Part shown: piece after piece, positions 36,404 to 43,718 of the stretch
Position numbering within the stretch: position 1 is the first letter of the stretch
How the letters are laid out: the number at the start of each line of letters is the position of its first letter
IMG/VR virus record: IMGVR_UViG_3300037883_000032
Location: 1 to 53,069 of that record
Source of the DNA: a virus
Length of the DNA: 53,069 nt
Strand: one strand, 5' to 3'
The notes under the pieces: generated by a model
Told to the model about the DNA's origin: nothing
Databases searched by the model: none
Seen by the model: the letters and a program-made list of their open reading frames with translations, nothing else
Position numbers and translations under genes: made by a program

Positions 36404-36693
36404 GGAAGTCGCTCGCCTAGGAACTCGACGCGTACGTCCTGGAGCGCGACCTCGCGGTTCGAGCCGCGGCGCTCATCCTCGGTCGAGAAGCCGCGCTTCA
36501 GCTCCCGCGCGGCACCTATCCGCCGGTCGAGGAACGCTGCGAGCTGCTCACGCTCGACGACCTCCGCTGGCCGTGGTGTGAGCCACGGCGCGACGACCAA
36601 GGCCAGCACAGTGCGCAGTTCCCGCCAAGCCGCGCGCGCGGCCGCGACCGCGGCCTCCATGCTGCCCATCGGGGTCATCTCGGGCTGCTTCAC
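36400..36693 (-). CDS. Hypothetical protein, one hydrophobic span
   Basis: 97 residues from GTG. AAVAAARAAWRELRTVLALV and VAPWLTPRP suggest one membrane-associated helix; the remainder is charged (ERRGSNREVALQDVRVE). Unknown. Confidence 0.5.
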   Translation of the reverse strand: MKQPEMTPMGSMEAAVAAARAAWRELRTVLALVVAPWLTPRPAEVVEREQLAAFLDRRIGAARELKRGFSTEDERRGSNREVALQDVRVEFLGERLP

Positions 36694-37658
36694 TCGCCCA
36701 CCGCGACCATGCGCTCGAGCAGCTCCAAGGCGGACCCCTTGATGCTGGTGGTGGTCGGCTCGAACCTCTCGCCCCAGACCTCGAGGATCTTGGCGCGCAC
36801 GGCCTCGCGGACCTGTTTACGGAAAGCCGCCCCAGCCGCCCAAGCCGCCTCAGCCGCCCCAGCCGCCCAAGCCGCCTCAGCCGCCCCAGCCGCCTCAGCC
36901 GCCCCAGCCGCCCAAGCCGCCTCAGCCGCCTCAGCCGCCCAAGCCGCCTCAGCCGCCCAAGCCGCCTCAGCCGCCCAAGCCGCCTCAGCCGCCCCAGCCG
37001 CCTCAGCCGCCCCAGCCGCCCAAGCCGCCCCAGCCGCCCCAGCCGCCCAAGCCGCCCCAGCCGCCTCAGCCGCCCCAGCCGCCCAAGCCGCCCCAGCCGC
37101 CCCAGCCGCCTCAGCCTTGTCTTTAAGCGCCTTGGCGACGGCCTCGCGAACGCGTCGACGGAGATCTTCACGGAGCGGCAGCCAGTCGGGCAGGCCCTTC
37201 TGAATCTCGACAATCGCGAGCCGCATCGAGCGCGCGTCAGCGCGGTCGAGAATCTCGCTACGCGTGCGTAGCGATGCGGCGGCCTCGGTCGCGCCAGCAA
37301 GGTCAAGCCAGAGAGGCAACGCGACGCGGGTAGCCCAGTCCGTCGCGAGGAAGCCGCGGGCCTGCTCGTGGTCGTCGTGGGCGGTCGCGGCGACGCGGTC
37401 CGCGTTTTCAAACACCCAGTAGTCGAGCGCGTCGCGTCCCGCCTGGTCGGTGAGGTCCTGGAAACGTCGCAGGAACGCGGCGATGACCTGGCTGCAATTG
37501 TCGGGGTGGTCCGTCCATTCTTCACCTGTGACCCATGCCCACTTCTCCATCAGGCAGAAGCCGCACGGCTTGCCGTCGGCCGGGGGTCTCGAGTGACCGC
37601 CGGTGGATAGGGGGATGTCGCGGACGGCCTCTAGCCGGTCCTTCAGGATGACGCTCAT
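36690..37658 (-). CDS. Tripeptide-repeat protein with conserved N-terminal domain
   Basis: 322 residues. The N-terminal 90 residues match a family known in actinobacteria and their phages: KPCGFCLMEKWAWVTGEEWT, DHPDNCSQVIAAFLRRFQDL (two Cys in the FCLME and NCSQVI blocks). Residues about 180-276 are 32 copies of (E/G/W)AA encoded by 9-base units. A C-terminal helical segment follows (FRKQVREAVRAKILEVWGE). The repeat may form a stalk or Ala-rich helix bundle. Role unknown. Confidence 0.7.
   Translation of the reverse strand: MSVILKDRLEAVRDIPLSTGGHSRPPADGKPCGFCLMEKWAWVTGEEWTDHPDNCSQVIAAFLRRFQDLTDQAGRDALDYWVFENADRVAATAHDDHEQARGFLATDWATRVALPLWLDLAGATEAAASLRTRSEILDRADARSMRLAIVEIQKGLPDWLPLREDLRRRVREAVAKALKDKAEAAGAAGAAWAAGAAEAAGAAWAAGAAGAAWAAGAAEAAGAAEAAWAAEAAWAAEAAWAAEAAEAAWAAGAAEAAGAAEAAWAAGAAEAAWAAGAAFRKQVREAVRAKILEVWGERFEPTTTSIKGSALELLERMVAVGE
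36824..37116 (-). repeat. 32 tandem 9-base units coding (E/G/W)AA
   Basis: The unit is a variable first codon (GAG, GGG or TGG) followed by two Ala codons. Units differ almost only in that first codon, so divergence is held to one position while the Ala codons stay. The run is in frame and keeps the downstream helical domain. Slippage could change copy number. Confidence 0.85.
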
Positions 37659-37683
37659 CGGCTTGCTCTCCTATTCGTAGTGT

Positions 37684-37863
37684 TCATATCGGCCACAGGT
37701 TCTGGTAGCTGACGACGATCTCGAGTGCCTGCTCCTCGGTGAAGTTGTTCTCGACGAGCGCGACGTAGTAGCCGCGCAGAATGTGCGCGCGGGTCGCGAG
37801 GCCCGCGATGGCCTGGTCGATGTTCGCGAGCGGGTCCGGGATCTCCGGGTCCTCATCGCTCAC
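37684..37863 (-). CDS. Hypothetical small protein
   Basis: 59 residues from GTG: DPEIPDPLANIDQAIAGLAT, then RAHILRGYYVALVENNFTEE and ALEIVVSYQNLW. A helical fold; the last part is typical of small phage proteins ('NGFTxxQALxLV'). Overlaps upstream stop. Confidence 0.55.
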   Translation of the reverse strand: MSDEDPEIPDPLANIDQAIAGLATRAHILRGYYVALVENNFTEEQALEIVVSYQNLWPI

Positions 37864-38291
37864 TTGCGCTCCCGTGGTTGTGGTGGCGTGCCGAGACCGA
37901 TCCACGTCAGCATCAGTTCCGGCTTCGGCTCCTCGGCTTGCTCCGGGTGGTGCAGCTCGACCCAGTGCTTGCCGATCGTGCCGACGTTGATGTCCATCGG
38001 GAAGTGCAGCCGGCACTCGCGGCAGGTCATGGCCCAGTTGTCATCGTCGGCGGCGTCGGATGTGGCGCCTTCGCGTGGCTGGTCCCAGCACTCGTCGCCG
38101 TCCCACGGCCACGCGATGTTGCTGTAGTCGCGCGGGGTCTGGAGTTCCTCCGCGCGGATCGCGGACAGCGCCGCGACGATCGCATCGTGCAGGCCCTGGC
38201 GCTCGCCCCAGTTCTCACCCTCATACCCCGGGCCGTCGTACGCGGCCTGCGCGGCGGCGAGGACCGCGTCGCTGAGTTTCCGGTCGGGCAT
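37860..38291 (-). CDS. Hypothetical protein with Cys/His site
   Basis: 143 residues: LSDAVLAAAQAAYDGPGYEG, LHDAIVAALSAIRAEELQTP, then the Cys/His set MTCRECRLHFPMDINVG, IGKHWVELHH, suggesting one zinc site. Unknown family. Confidence 0.55.
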   Translation of the reverse strand: MPDRKLSDAVLAAAQAAYDGPGYEGENWGERQGLHDAIVAALSAIRAEELQTPRDYSNIAWPWDGDECWDQPREGATSDAADDDNWAMTCRECRLHFPMDINVGTIGKHWVELHHPEQAEEPKPELMLTWIGLGTPPQPRERK

Positions 38292-38300
38292 AGGACCAGG

Positions 38301-38807
38301 CTACCCGGGCGGCTGGCTGTCGACGAACACCGCGCGGCGCGCCGCGCTAAACAGGCCGTCCTGCACGAACCGTCGACCATCGGTGCAGCGGTAGTCGACG
38401 CTCGTCCACGTGTCGCCCGTGACCTCGACAACGATCGCGATCGTGCCGATCTGCGCGTCGCCCTCGATCTCCTCGTACTTCGTCGCCATGTCCTCCATCA
38501 GGCCCATCGCCATCGCACCGAGCTTCGTCGTGTCGTCGTAGTCGAGGTCGCGCGACCAGCTCCCGCCGGCGAGCATGAAGTCGACGTAGCTGTCGGGGTC
38601 GAGATAGGGAAGACCCGACTCGAACTCGTCGAACGGGCCGTCGCTCCGGTTGACGTAGACGGGCGTGCTCGATCCGGTGATGAAGATCCCCTCGCCAATG
38701 TTGAGGTTCGGGTCGAAGCCGTGGCCGGTCACGCGCTGCGCTGCCCACTTCGCGATGTCCGGGCCGCCGAGCGCGATCTTGACATCGGCGCGCGTCACGA
38801 CGCTCAC
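38301..38807 (-). CDS. Hypothetical protein
   Basis: 168 residues: IAKWAAQRVTGHGFDPNLNI, GEGIFITGSSTPVYVNRSDG, LPYLDPDSYVDFMLAGGSWS, MATKYEEIEGDAQIGTIAIV. Beta-rich C-terminus. Ends before an inverted repeat containing a parS-like half. Unknown. Confidence 0.5.
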   Translation of the reverse strand: MSVVTRADVKIALGGPDIAKWAAQRVTGHGFDPNLNIGEGIFITGSSTPVYVNRSDGPFDEFESGLPYLDPDSYVDFMLAGGSWSRDLDYDDTTKLGAMAMGLMEDMATKYEEIEGDAQIGTIAIVVEVTGDTWTSVDYRCTDGRRFVQDGLFSAARRAVFVDSQPPG

Positions 38808-38810
38808 GGT

Positions 38811-38837
38811 GTTTCACCGTCAAGTGCCACGTGAAAC
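38811..38837. repeat. Inverted repeat GTTTCAC / GTGAAAC with parS-like half
   Basis: Seven-base arms with a 13-base gap between two minus-strand genes. On the minus strand GTTTCACGTG matches ten bases of the parS palindrome TGTTTCACGTGAAACA, but the other half does not. Weak evidence for a partition site. Confidence 0.3.
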
Positions 38838-38838
38838 G

Positions 38839-39054
38839 TCACCGGCCTTCCGCCGCGGCGATGCACGCCTCGCGCGCGTCGTGGTAGGCCTCGCCGAGGA
38901 TCCCCTCGTCGCTGCGGAACGCGCGCCACAGCTCGTCACGCAGCGGCTTCGGGACCGAGAACCAATGGCCCTTGCACATCAGCAGATCGCGGCTGTGCTG
39001 GATCGTGCAGCCCTCCACAGGGCACTCCCGGGTGTGCTGCACCGTGCGGCTCAC
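38839..39054 (-). CDS. Small Cys-rich conserved phage protein
   Basis: 71 residues: CPVEGCTIQHSRDLLMCKGH, then WFSVPKPLRDELWRAFRSDE. The 'C-P-x-x-G-C...LMCxxHW.xxP..LRD.xW' signature is common in phages and some bacteria; probable zinc site. GTG start, GTGA overlap. Confidence 0.7.
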   Translation of the reverse strand: MSRTVQHTRECPVEGCTIQHSRDLLMCKGHWFSVPKPLRDELWRAFRSDEGILGEAYHDAREACIAAAEGR

Positions 39055-39278
39055 GGTTCGACCCCGAAGAACGCTGTGACGACCGACCGCGCAAGCTCTG
39101 GCGATCCGGCTGCCTTTGCGGCGCGCGCGAACGCCGTGTTGTCGCGAAGCATCGCCTCTACACCAGCCTCCAGGTGCGCGTGCGCGAGGTCCAGGTCGAG
39201 GTCGTCGTAGCGGTTCGGGAAGCTACGCCCGCCGCGCGCCGCGGCCCTGACGACCGCCTTGCGGGGCTTGTATTTCAC
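39051..39278 (-). CDS. Hypothetical small helical protein
   Basis: 75 residues from GTG: KAVVRAAARGGRSFPNRYDD, LAHAHLEAGVEAMLRDNTA, AGSPELARSVVTAFFG. Basic N-terminus, helical remainder. Confidence 0.5.
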   Translation of the reverse strand: MKYKPRKAVVRAAARGGRSFPNRYDDLDLDLAHAHLEAGVEAMLRDNTAFARAAKAAGSPELARSVVTAFFGVEP

Positions 39279-39538
39279 GTGGCTTCACCCGGAACCTCGA
39301 TCGAGGCGGCGACCGCGCTCGTCGACTCGCTCACCGTCAGCTCGGCGAGGACACGCTCGGCCTGGCTGAACAGCGAGTCGGGGATGTCCAGCGCGATCGC
39401 GAACGCGACCGTCGGCACGTGCCCGTCGGCATTCTCCAGCGGCGAGTGATCCGGCTTCGTGCTCGCCTTCGTGTACGTTCGGCCGCGCAGGCTACCGCTC
39501 ACGCCGCGGCCAACCCGGACGTAGATCTTCGTCTTCAC
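39275..39538 (-). CDS. Hypothetical small protein
   Basis: 87 residues from GTG: KTKIYVRVGRGVSGSLRGRT, HVPTVAFAIALDIPDSLFSQ, ERVLAELTVSESTSAVAASI. Alternating strands and helices. Unknown. Confidence 0.5.
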   Translation of the reverse strand: MKTKIYVRVGRGVSGSLRGRTYTKASTKPDHSPLENADGHVPTVAFAIALDIPDSLFSQAERVLAELTVSESTSAVAASIEVPGEAT

Positions 39539-39756
39539 GTGCCCTCCTCGGTCTCGCGGTCGGGGTCGCGCCATTCGAGGACCGCCGTCCAGTGCCAGTC
39601 GACGGTCTTACGGTCGCGGCGCGGGAAGATCGCGGGCCTGAAGTCGATCGAGATCACACGCTGCCCGGGTTTCAGGTGCAGGTCGATGAACGGCTCCTCG
39701 CCCTCCTTCACGCGCTTGACGACACCGGTCCGCTGGCTGATCTGGACGAGCGTCAT
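39535..39756 (-). CDS. Hypothetical small protein
   Basis: 73 residues: TLVQISQRTGVVKRVKEGEE, FIDLHLKPGQRVISIDFRPA, VDWHWTAVLEW. Likely an all-beta small fold. Unknown. Confidence 0.5.
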   Translation of the reverse strand: MTLVQISQRTGVVKRVKEGEEPFIDLHLKPGQRVISIDFRPAIFPRRDRKTVDWHWTAVLEWRDPDRETEEGT

Positions 39757-40037
39757 CGCATCCGCTCCAGCCTGCCGCGCCGGCGCTTCGGTGCCGGCCG
39801 GCGCGCCTTGCGCTGCGCGTGGCGCCCATCACCGTGAGCGGTCCCGACCGGCGGCATCCGGTGCCGTGTCGGCCGGGTGCGCTGTGGCGCGGTGAACTGC
39901 TTCACCGCCCGCTGAAGCTGGCCGCCCTTGCCGTACTTAAACTTGCGTCGCCGGAGAGGCTCGACCGGGACGCCGTCGACCTCGACGAGCTGGACCGGCT
40001 CGCCGCGAATCTCCTCGCCCCGCCTACCGCGCGCCAC
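39753..40037 (-). CDS. Basic small protein
   Basis: 94 residues, strongly basic: RGRRGEEIRGEPVQLVEVDG, PLRRRKFKYGKGGQLQRAVK, RKARRPAPKRRRGRLERM. May bind DNA or RNA. Unknown. Confidence 0.5.
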   Translation of the reverse strand: MARGRRGEEIRGEPVQLVEVDGVPVEPLRRRKFKYGKGGQLQRAVKQFTAPQRTRPTRHRMPPVGTAHGDGRHAQRKARRPAPKRRRGRLERMR

Positions 40038-40040
40038 GGC

Positions 40041-40322
40041 TCAACCCCCGGAAGGCTCGCCGGCGGCGCTCGACGCGGCGGGCGCGGCGGGCGGCGCGGT
40101 CTCGCCGTGCACGTGTTTGAGGATCTGCTCCTCGAAGCCCGCGATCGCGTCACGGAAGCGGTCGAGCAGCGTCCCGTCGTCCTGCGCGGGGAGCTGGACG
40201 GTGCGCGCGAACTGCTCGCCGGCGCCGTCTGACCCCTGAAGGCTCACGCCGAAGCGGACCTTGTCCGCGCGGCGCGTGACGCGCAGCGACGCGACCTGCG
40301 TGGTGGGAACGGTATCGGTCAT
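40041..40322 (-). CDS. Hypothetical protein under operator site e
   Basis: 93 residues: TTQVASLRVTRRADKVRFGV, then QGSDGAGEQFARTVQLPAQD, LLDRFRDAIAGFEEQILKH. Ribosome site in the stereotyped ACCGAAGGAGGC leader. It is divergent from the papain-like/ParB pair, with operator site e between. Unknown. Confidence 0.55.
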   Translation of the reverse strand: MTDTVPTTQVASLRVTRRADKVRFGVSLQGSDGAGEQFARTVQLPAQDDGTLLDRFRDAIAGFEEQILKHVHGETAPPAAPAASSAAGEPSGG

Positions 40323-40349
40323 GTGGTGCCTCCTTCGGTGGGTGAGCGA

Positions 40350-40364
40350 GTAGCTGCCTGCGAC
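40350..40364 (-). promoter_or_regulatory. Operator-type site e between divergent genes
   Basis: GTAGC-TGCCT-GCGAC on the plus strand. The minus strand reads GTCGC-AGGCA-GCTACTCG, so the -10 is imperfect. It lies in the 125-base gap shared by the plus-strand protease/ParB operon and the minus-strand gene, a good place for a switch. Confidence 0.55.
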
Positions 40365-40392
40365 AATATCAGCCGTCCGGACGGGAAAGTTT

Positions 40393-40427
40393 CCGCCGCT
40401 CCGGCGGCTACGGTCGGGCCTCCCGAC
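40393..40427. other. Two adjacent hairpins before the plus-strand protease gene
   Basis: CCGCCG-ctc-CGGCGG and GTCGGG-cct-CCCGAC lie 21-55 bases before the protease ATG. They could fold in the 5' leader of that transcript. The AAAAGGAGG ribosome site follows directly. Confidence 0.4.
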
Positions 40428-40447
40428 GCCCCTAAAAGGAGGCCCGA

Positions 40448-41230
40448 ATGACCGTCGCTGACCTGGTAGCACCCGCCCGCGCGCACGTCTACGGCAAGCG
40501 CTGGCCGCACCCCGGCATGTCCTTTCCGCAAGCCGACACGAGCACCCTCAAGATCCTGACAGAGGTCGACCCGCGCTCATGGATGTGGCCCGCGCTCAAC
40601 CAGCTCCAGATCGGCTCGTGCACCGCGAACGCCACCAGCCGGTGCTTCCGCGCCGACGCACACATGGACGGCCACGACTGCGGCGAGCTGTCCCGCCGCT
40701 GGATCTACCACTTCGAGATGGCGATCGAGGGCACCCTCGGCCAGGGCGACGTGGGCGCCATCGGCCACGACGCGTTCACCGTCGCGAAGCACGGCATCCC
40801 CGACGAGGCGCTCTACCCCTACAGCGACAACATCGAAGACTTCGAGATCAAACCGCCCGACGTTGAGCCGCGCGCATACCGGCTCGGCAAACCCGTCCGG
40901 TCGGTCCCTCAGACCCTCGAAGCGATCAAGCAAGTCCTCTCGAACCGGCAGACGATCCCGCTCGGCTTCACGGTCTACGAATCCTTCGAGGACACGTCGT
41001 GGTGGGCGTCGGGTGAGATGCCGATCCCGGCACCCGGCGAGGAAATCCTCGGCGGCCACGAGGTCCTCGCCTGCGGCTACCTGAAGGAATACCCGCACCA
41101 CATCCTGATGCTGAACTCGTGGGACACGAGCTTCGGGATCGGCGGGTACTTTTTGATGCCGCTCGCGTACGTGCTCGACCGCTCCCGCGTGAGCGACCTG
41201 CGCACGATCCAGCGCCCCGCCGGCAAGTGA
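40448..41230 (+). CDS. Papain-like cysteine protease (C1A type)
   Basis: 260 residues. The papain triad is complete: PALNQLQIGSCTANATS (Gln52 and Cys58, six apart as in papain), LGGHEVLACGY (His204), LMLNSWDTSFGIGGYFLMP (Asn223). No signal peptide; presumably intracellular or packaged. Phage C1A proteases are rare; it might cleave a host or phage protein. Ribosome site AAAAGGAGG. Plus-strand, coupled to a ParB-like gene by GTGA. Confidence 0.88.
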   Translation: MTVADLVAPARAHVYGKRWPHPGMSFPQADTSTLKILTEVDPRSWMWPALNQLQIGSCTANATSRCFRADAHMDGHDCGELSRRWIYHFEMAIEGTLGQGDVGAIGHDAFTVAKHGIPDEALYPYSDNIEDFEIKPPDVEPRAYRLGKPVRSVPQTLEAIKQVLSNRQTIPLGFTVYESFEDTSWWASGEMPIPAPGEEILGGHEVLACGYLKEYPHHILMLNSWDTSFGIGGYFLMPLAYVLDRSRVSDLRTIQRPAGK

Positions 41231-41742
41231 AGCTGCTCAAGACCGCCCAGGTCCCGATCGAACAGCTCCAGCCGTACCCCGGCAACCCCCGGAACGGCGA
41301 CGTGGACGCGATCGCTGAGAGCCTCGCCGTGCACGACCAGTACCGCGCGATCGTCGTGTGGGCCGTCAACCCGACGACGCGCGCCGAGCCGATGCAGGTG
41401 CTCGCCGGGAACCACACGTTCCTGGCGGCGCACCAGCTCGAGCGGCCGAAGGTCCTGTGTCACCTGATCGAATGCGACGACGACGAGGCGCGACGGATCT
41501 GCCTCGTCGACAACCGCACGAACGACCTGGCGGGGTACGACAGCCAGCAGCTCGCGGACCTGCTGAAAGACCTCGAGGGTGACTTCTCCGGCACCGGCTG
41601 GGACCAGGACGGCCTGGACCGCCTGCTGAAGCAGATCGCGACGGACGAGGCGCAGCAGCTCGACCCGCAGCAGGAGGCAACGCTGACGTGCCCGAAGTGC
41701 GGGCACGAGGCGCCGTCCGGGAAGTTCAGGCCCGAGAGCTAG
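41227..41742 (+). CDS. ParB-like nuclease-domain protein
   Basis: 171 residues from GTG. ParB/Srx fold: AQVPIEQLQPYPGNPRNGDV, IAESLAVHDQYRAIVVWAVN, then AGNHTFLAAHQLERPKVLCH (G-N-H active-site loop) and DEARRICLVDNRTNDLAGYD. A C-terminal zinc ribbon CPKCGHEAPSG is added. Phage ParB-type proteins may act as nucleases, regulators or DNA-modification partners. It ends four bases inside the next minus-strand gene. Confidence 0.85.
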   Translation: MKLLKTAQVPIEQLQPYPGNPRNGDVDAIAESLAVHDQYRAIVVWAVNPTTRAEPMQVLAGNHTFLAAHQLERPKVLCHLIECDDDEARRICLVDNRTNDLAGYDSQQLADLLKDLEGDFSGTGWDQDGLDRLLKQIATDEAQQLDPQQEATLTCPKCGHEAPSGKFRPES

Positions 41743-42056
41743 CGCCGGCGGGCGCGGCGACGGCGGCAGGCCTCGTCCGAGACCTCCTTCGAGATCAGCT
41801 CGCCCCACACGGTTCCGGACAGGCCGTCCTTCGCCTCGGCCGCCTCGATGCCCACTCCGAGCAGGACGTTGATCGCGAGCCACATCTCCCTGTCGGGGTC
41901 GATCTTGTCTTCGTCGCCGAGGTTCGGGTGCCGGTCGCATTCGTGGTTGTACCGGTCGATGTAGGCGAGCACCCGCCGCCATGTGCCACCGTCGATCTCG
42001 AGGGTGACCTCGTGGCTCTCGCCGAGCCAGCGCCGCATGCGCTCACCGAGATCCAT
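41739..42056 (-). CDS. Hypothetical protein
   Basis: 105 residues: RMRRWLGESHEVTLEIDGGT, WRRVLAYIDRYNHECDRHPN, MWLAINVLLGVGIEAAEAKD, and a basic tail CRRRRARRR. Convergent with the ParB gene. Confidence 0.55.
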   Translation of the reverse strand: MDLGERMRRWLGESHEVTLEIDGGTWRRVLAYIDRYNHECDRHPNLGDEDKIDPDREMWLAINVLLGVGIEAAEAKDGLSGTVWGELISKEVSDEACRRRRARRR

Positions 42057-42318
42057 GCCTGAACTCCCCGCGCTGCTCCATCGCCTGCTGCGCCTTCTCG
42101 GTCGCGCCGGCCGGCATGAAGCCGTGCTCCTCCAGCTCGCGCGTCATGTCGACCTCGGTCGCGCCGTGGTAGATGACGACCTCGACGCCCAACCCGATCG
42201 CGTCCCTGGCGTCGATACGGATCGGCTGCCCCGCGCGCAGGCGCGTGAGGTTCATGTCAGAGAGGCCGAGGAACACGATCGGCTTGCGGCCCTCCGGCTC
42301 GGCGCGGAAGCGGATCAC
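42043..42318 (-). CDS. Hypothetical small protein
   Basis: 91 residues from GTG: GRKPIVFLGLSDMNLTRLRA, GQPIRIDARDAIGLGVEVVI, YHGATEVDMTRELEEHGFMP. Beta-rich. Unknown. Confidence 0.55.
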   Translation of the reverse strand: MIRFRAEPEGRKPIVFLGLSDMNLTRLRAGQPIRIDARDAIGLGVEVVIYHGATEVDMTRELEEHGFMPAGATEKAQQAMEQRGEFRHGSR

Positions 42319-42701
42319 GCCGGCAGCCTGTAGAGGGATTTGGGTCGCGGGTCGCGCGGATCGGGGGTCTCGTGCACGACGCGTTTGCGGACAAGCGAGC
42401 GCATCGTGGTCCCGAGCACGAACCCCTCGGCCTGGTAGCCCGACCACGACTGCGGCCCGTGCGCCTGCCGGCCATGGCGGATCACGGGGGGGAGACGTAT
42501 CCATTCGCCGATCTGCTGCGCGGTCACCCAGCGGCCACCATCGCGGACGGCGCCGTTGTCGAGCATCGCCTGGCACGCTTCGCGCTGGCGCTCCGTGAGC
42601 CGGGTGCCCGTGCCAACGCACTGCTCGCACCGGGCGTAGTTCGTTCGGGCGTGCACGATGGTCATGATGCCCTCGCCGGCGCAGCGCTCACAGTCGGGCA
42701 T
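42315..42701 (-). CDS. DnaJ-type zinc module plus winged-helix-like protein
   Basis: 128 residues. N-terminal CERCAGEG and CEQCVGTG (DnaJ-like zinc motifs), then TERQREACQAMLDNGAVRDG, RWVTAQQIGEWIRLPPVIRH and SLVRKRVVHETPD in a winged-helix-like order. Possible DNA-binding protein. TGATG overlap with the next gene. Confidence 0.6.
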   Translation of the reverse strand: MPDCERCAGEGIMTIVHARTNYARCEQCVGTGTRLTERQREACQAMLDNGAVRDGGRWVTAQQIGEWIRLPPVIRHGRQAHGPQSWSGYQAEGFVLGTTMRSLVRKRVVHETPDPRDPRPKSLYRLPA

Positions 42702-43012
42702 CAGCCCGGCTCCCGCTGCGCCAGCTCCCAGCCGACCATCAGCGCTTGCGTCGACAGGCCCTTCATCGCCGAGATCACCGCGCCCTTCGGGTCCTCGCCC
42801 TCGGCGATCCGTTCGCCCATGATCGCGTGGAACGTGCTGACGAGCTTCGCGAGGAAGTGATCGACCTCGACCGCGTCGATGTCCATCCCGACGTACACGA
42901 GGCGGTTGCGGGGATCGTCCGGCTCGAGGCTCTCCCCGGTCTCGTCCTGGTCGAGGCCGGCGCGCTGAAGACGCAGCACGACGGCCTGCCAGGCGTCATC
43001 AACGGCGCTCAT
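42701..43012 (-). CDS. Hypothetical protein
   Basis: 103 residues, MSAVDDAWQAVVLRLQRAGL, then GMDIDAVEVDHFLAKLVSTF and AMKGLSTQALMVGWELAQRE. Helical. Unknown. Confidence 0.55.
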   Translation of the reverse strand: MSAVDDAWQAVVLRLQRAGLDQDETGESLEPDDPRNRLVYVGMDIDAVEVDHFLAKLVSTFHAIMGERIAEGEDPKGAVISAMKGLSTQALMVGWELAQREPG

Positions 43013-43018
43013 CGCAAC

Positions 43019-43690
43019 CTACGATGCCTTCACCGTCACTAGGCCCTGTTCGTTGTACTCCTGCACCTTTTCTTCGCCTTCGACCGTCGCCACGGCCAGC
43101 GGCTCGCCCGGTGTGCCCACCGCTTCGAGTTCGCCCGTCGCCGCGCCGCTCCATTCGAGGAAGCTCGGATGCAGTGCGCTTGTGCCGTTGTGCCACACGG
43201 GCCGCAGCGGCACCCCGAAGGATTCGCGGTTCCGCGCCTCCCACGTCGGTTCACGTTCCCTCGGTGTGTGGCACCGTTCGAGCGTATGGCTCGGTCGCAA
43301 CGCTTCGGCGTACGGCTTGCCGCCCGCGAGCTGCCCGAGTTCATACCCAAGCCACGGTTCCGGGAGTTCCATAGACACCCAACCTTTGCACTGGTTGGTG
43401 CCTCCCCCGACCTGTTCACAGTCGTAGCTCGCAGACGCGCCAACCACAAACATCGACCGTTCGGGGTCGTTGCGAATGACGCCCGCGTTGACGTAGCGAC
43501 AGGTAAGTTCACCTTCGATGCCGCTGCTAAACCGCGCTTCCGCCTTGATCGTCTTCGATCCCCACGACACGACCGTCGTCGGTTCGACCATCTTGGCGCC
43601 GTTGACGTACCAGTGCGGCTGCGCCGCCCCAGCGGGCGCCACTCCAAGCGCGGCGATCGCCACGACCGCTGCTGCTATTGCCTTGCGCAT
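43019..43690 (-). CDS. Secreted Cys-rich protein, Thermoleophilia-type
   Basis: 223 residues from ATG with AGGAGG upstream. The N-terminus is a Sec signal peptide (MRKAIAAAVVAIAALGVAPA, cut after GAA or similar). The mature part has HWYVNGAKM...VVSWGSKTIK, CRYVNAGVIRNDPERSM, YDCEQ...CKGWVSME. This 'HWYxNG...VSWG' layout resembles secreted proteins of Solirubrobacterales, from memory. Paired cysteines may form disulphides. Probably exported from the host cell; role unknown. Confidence 0.65.
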   Translation of the reverse strand: MRKAIAAAVVAIAALGVAPAGAAQPHWYVNGAKMVEPTTVVSWGSKTIKAEARFSSGIEGELTCRYVNAGVIRNDPERSMFVVGASASYDCEQVGGGTNQCKGWVSMELPEPWLGYELGQLAGGKPYAEALRPSHTLERCHTPREREPTWEARNRESFGVPLRPVWHNGTSALHPSFLEWSGAATGELEAVGTPGEPLAVATVEGEEKVQEYNEQGLVTVKAS

Positions 43691-43718
43691 CAGCCCAGCC
43701 TCCTCTTTCGTTGCTTGT

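Noticed and set aside
38811-38837. parS partition site
   Set aside because: Only one half matches the parS palindrome; no ParA or canonical ParB partition operon is next to it.
43019-43030. CTACGATGCC on the plus strand as a fifth late 12-mer
   Set aside because: It lacks the GGGGT prefix, lies across the stop of the secreted protein gene, and no plus-strand gene follows.
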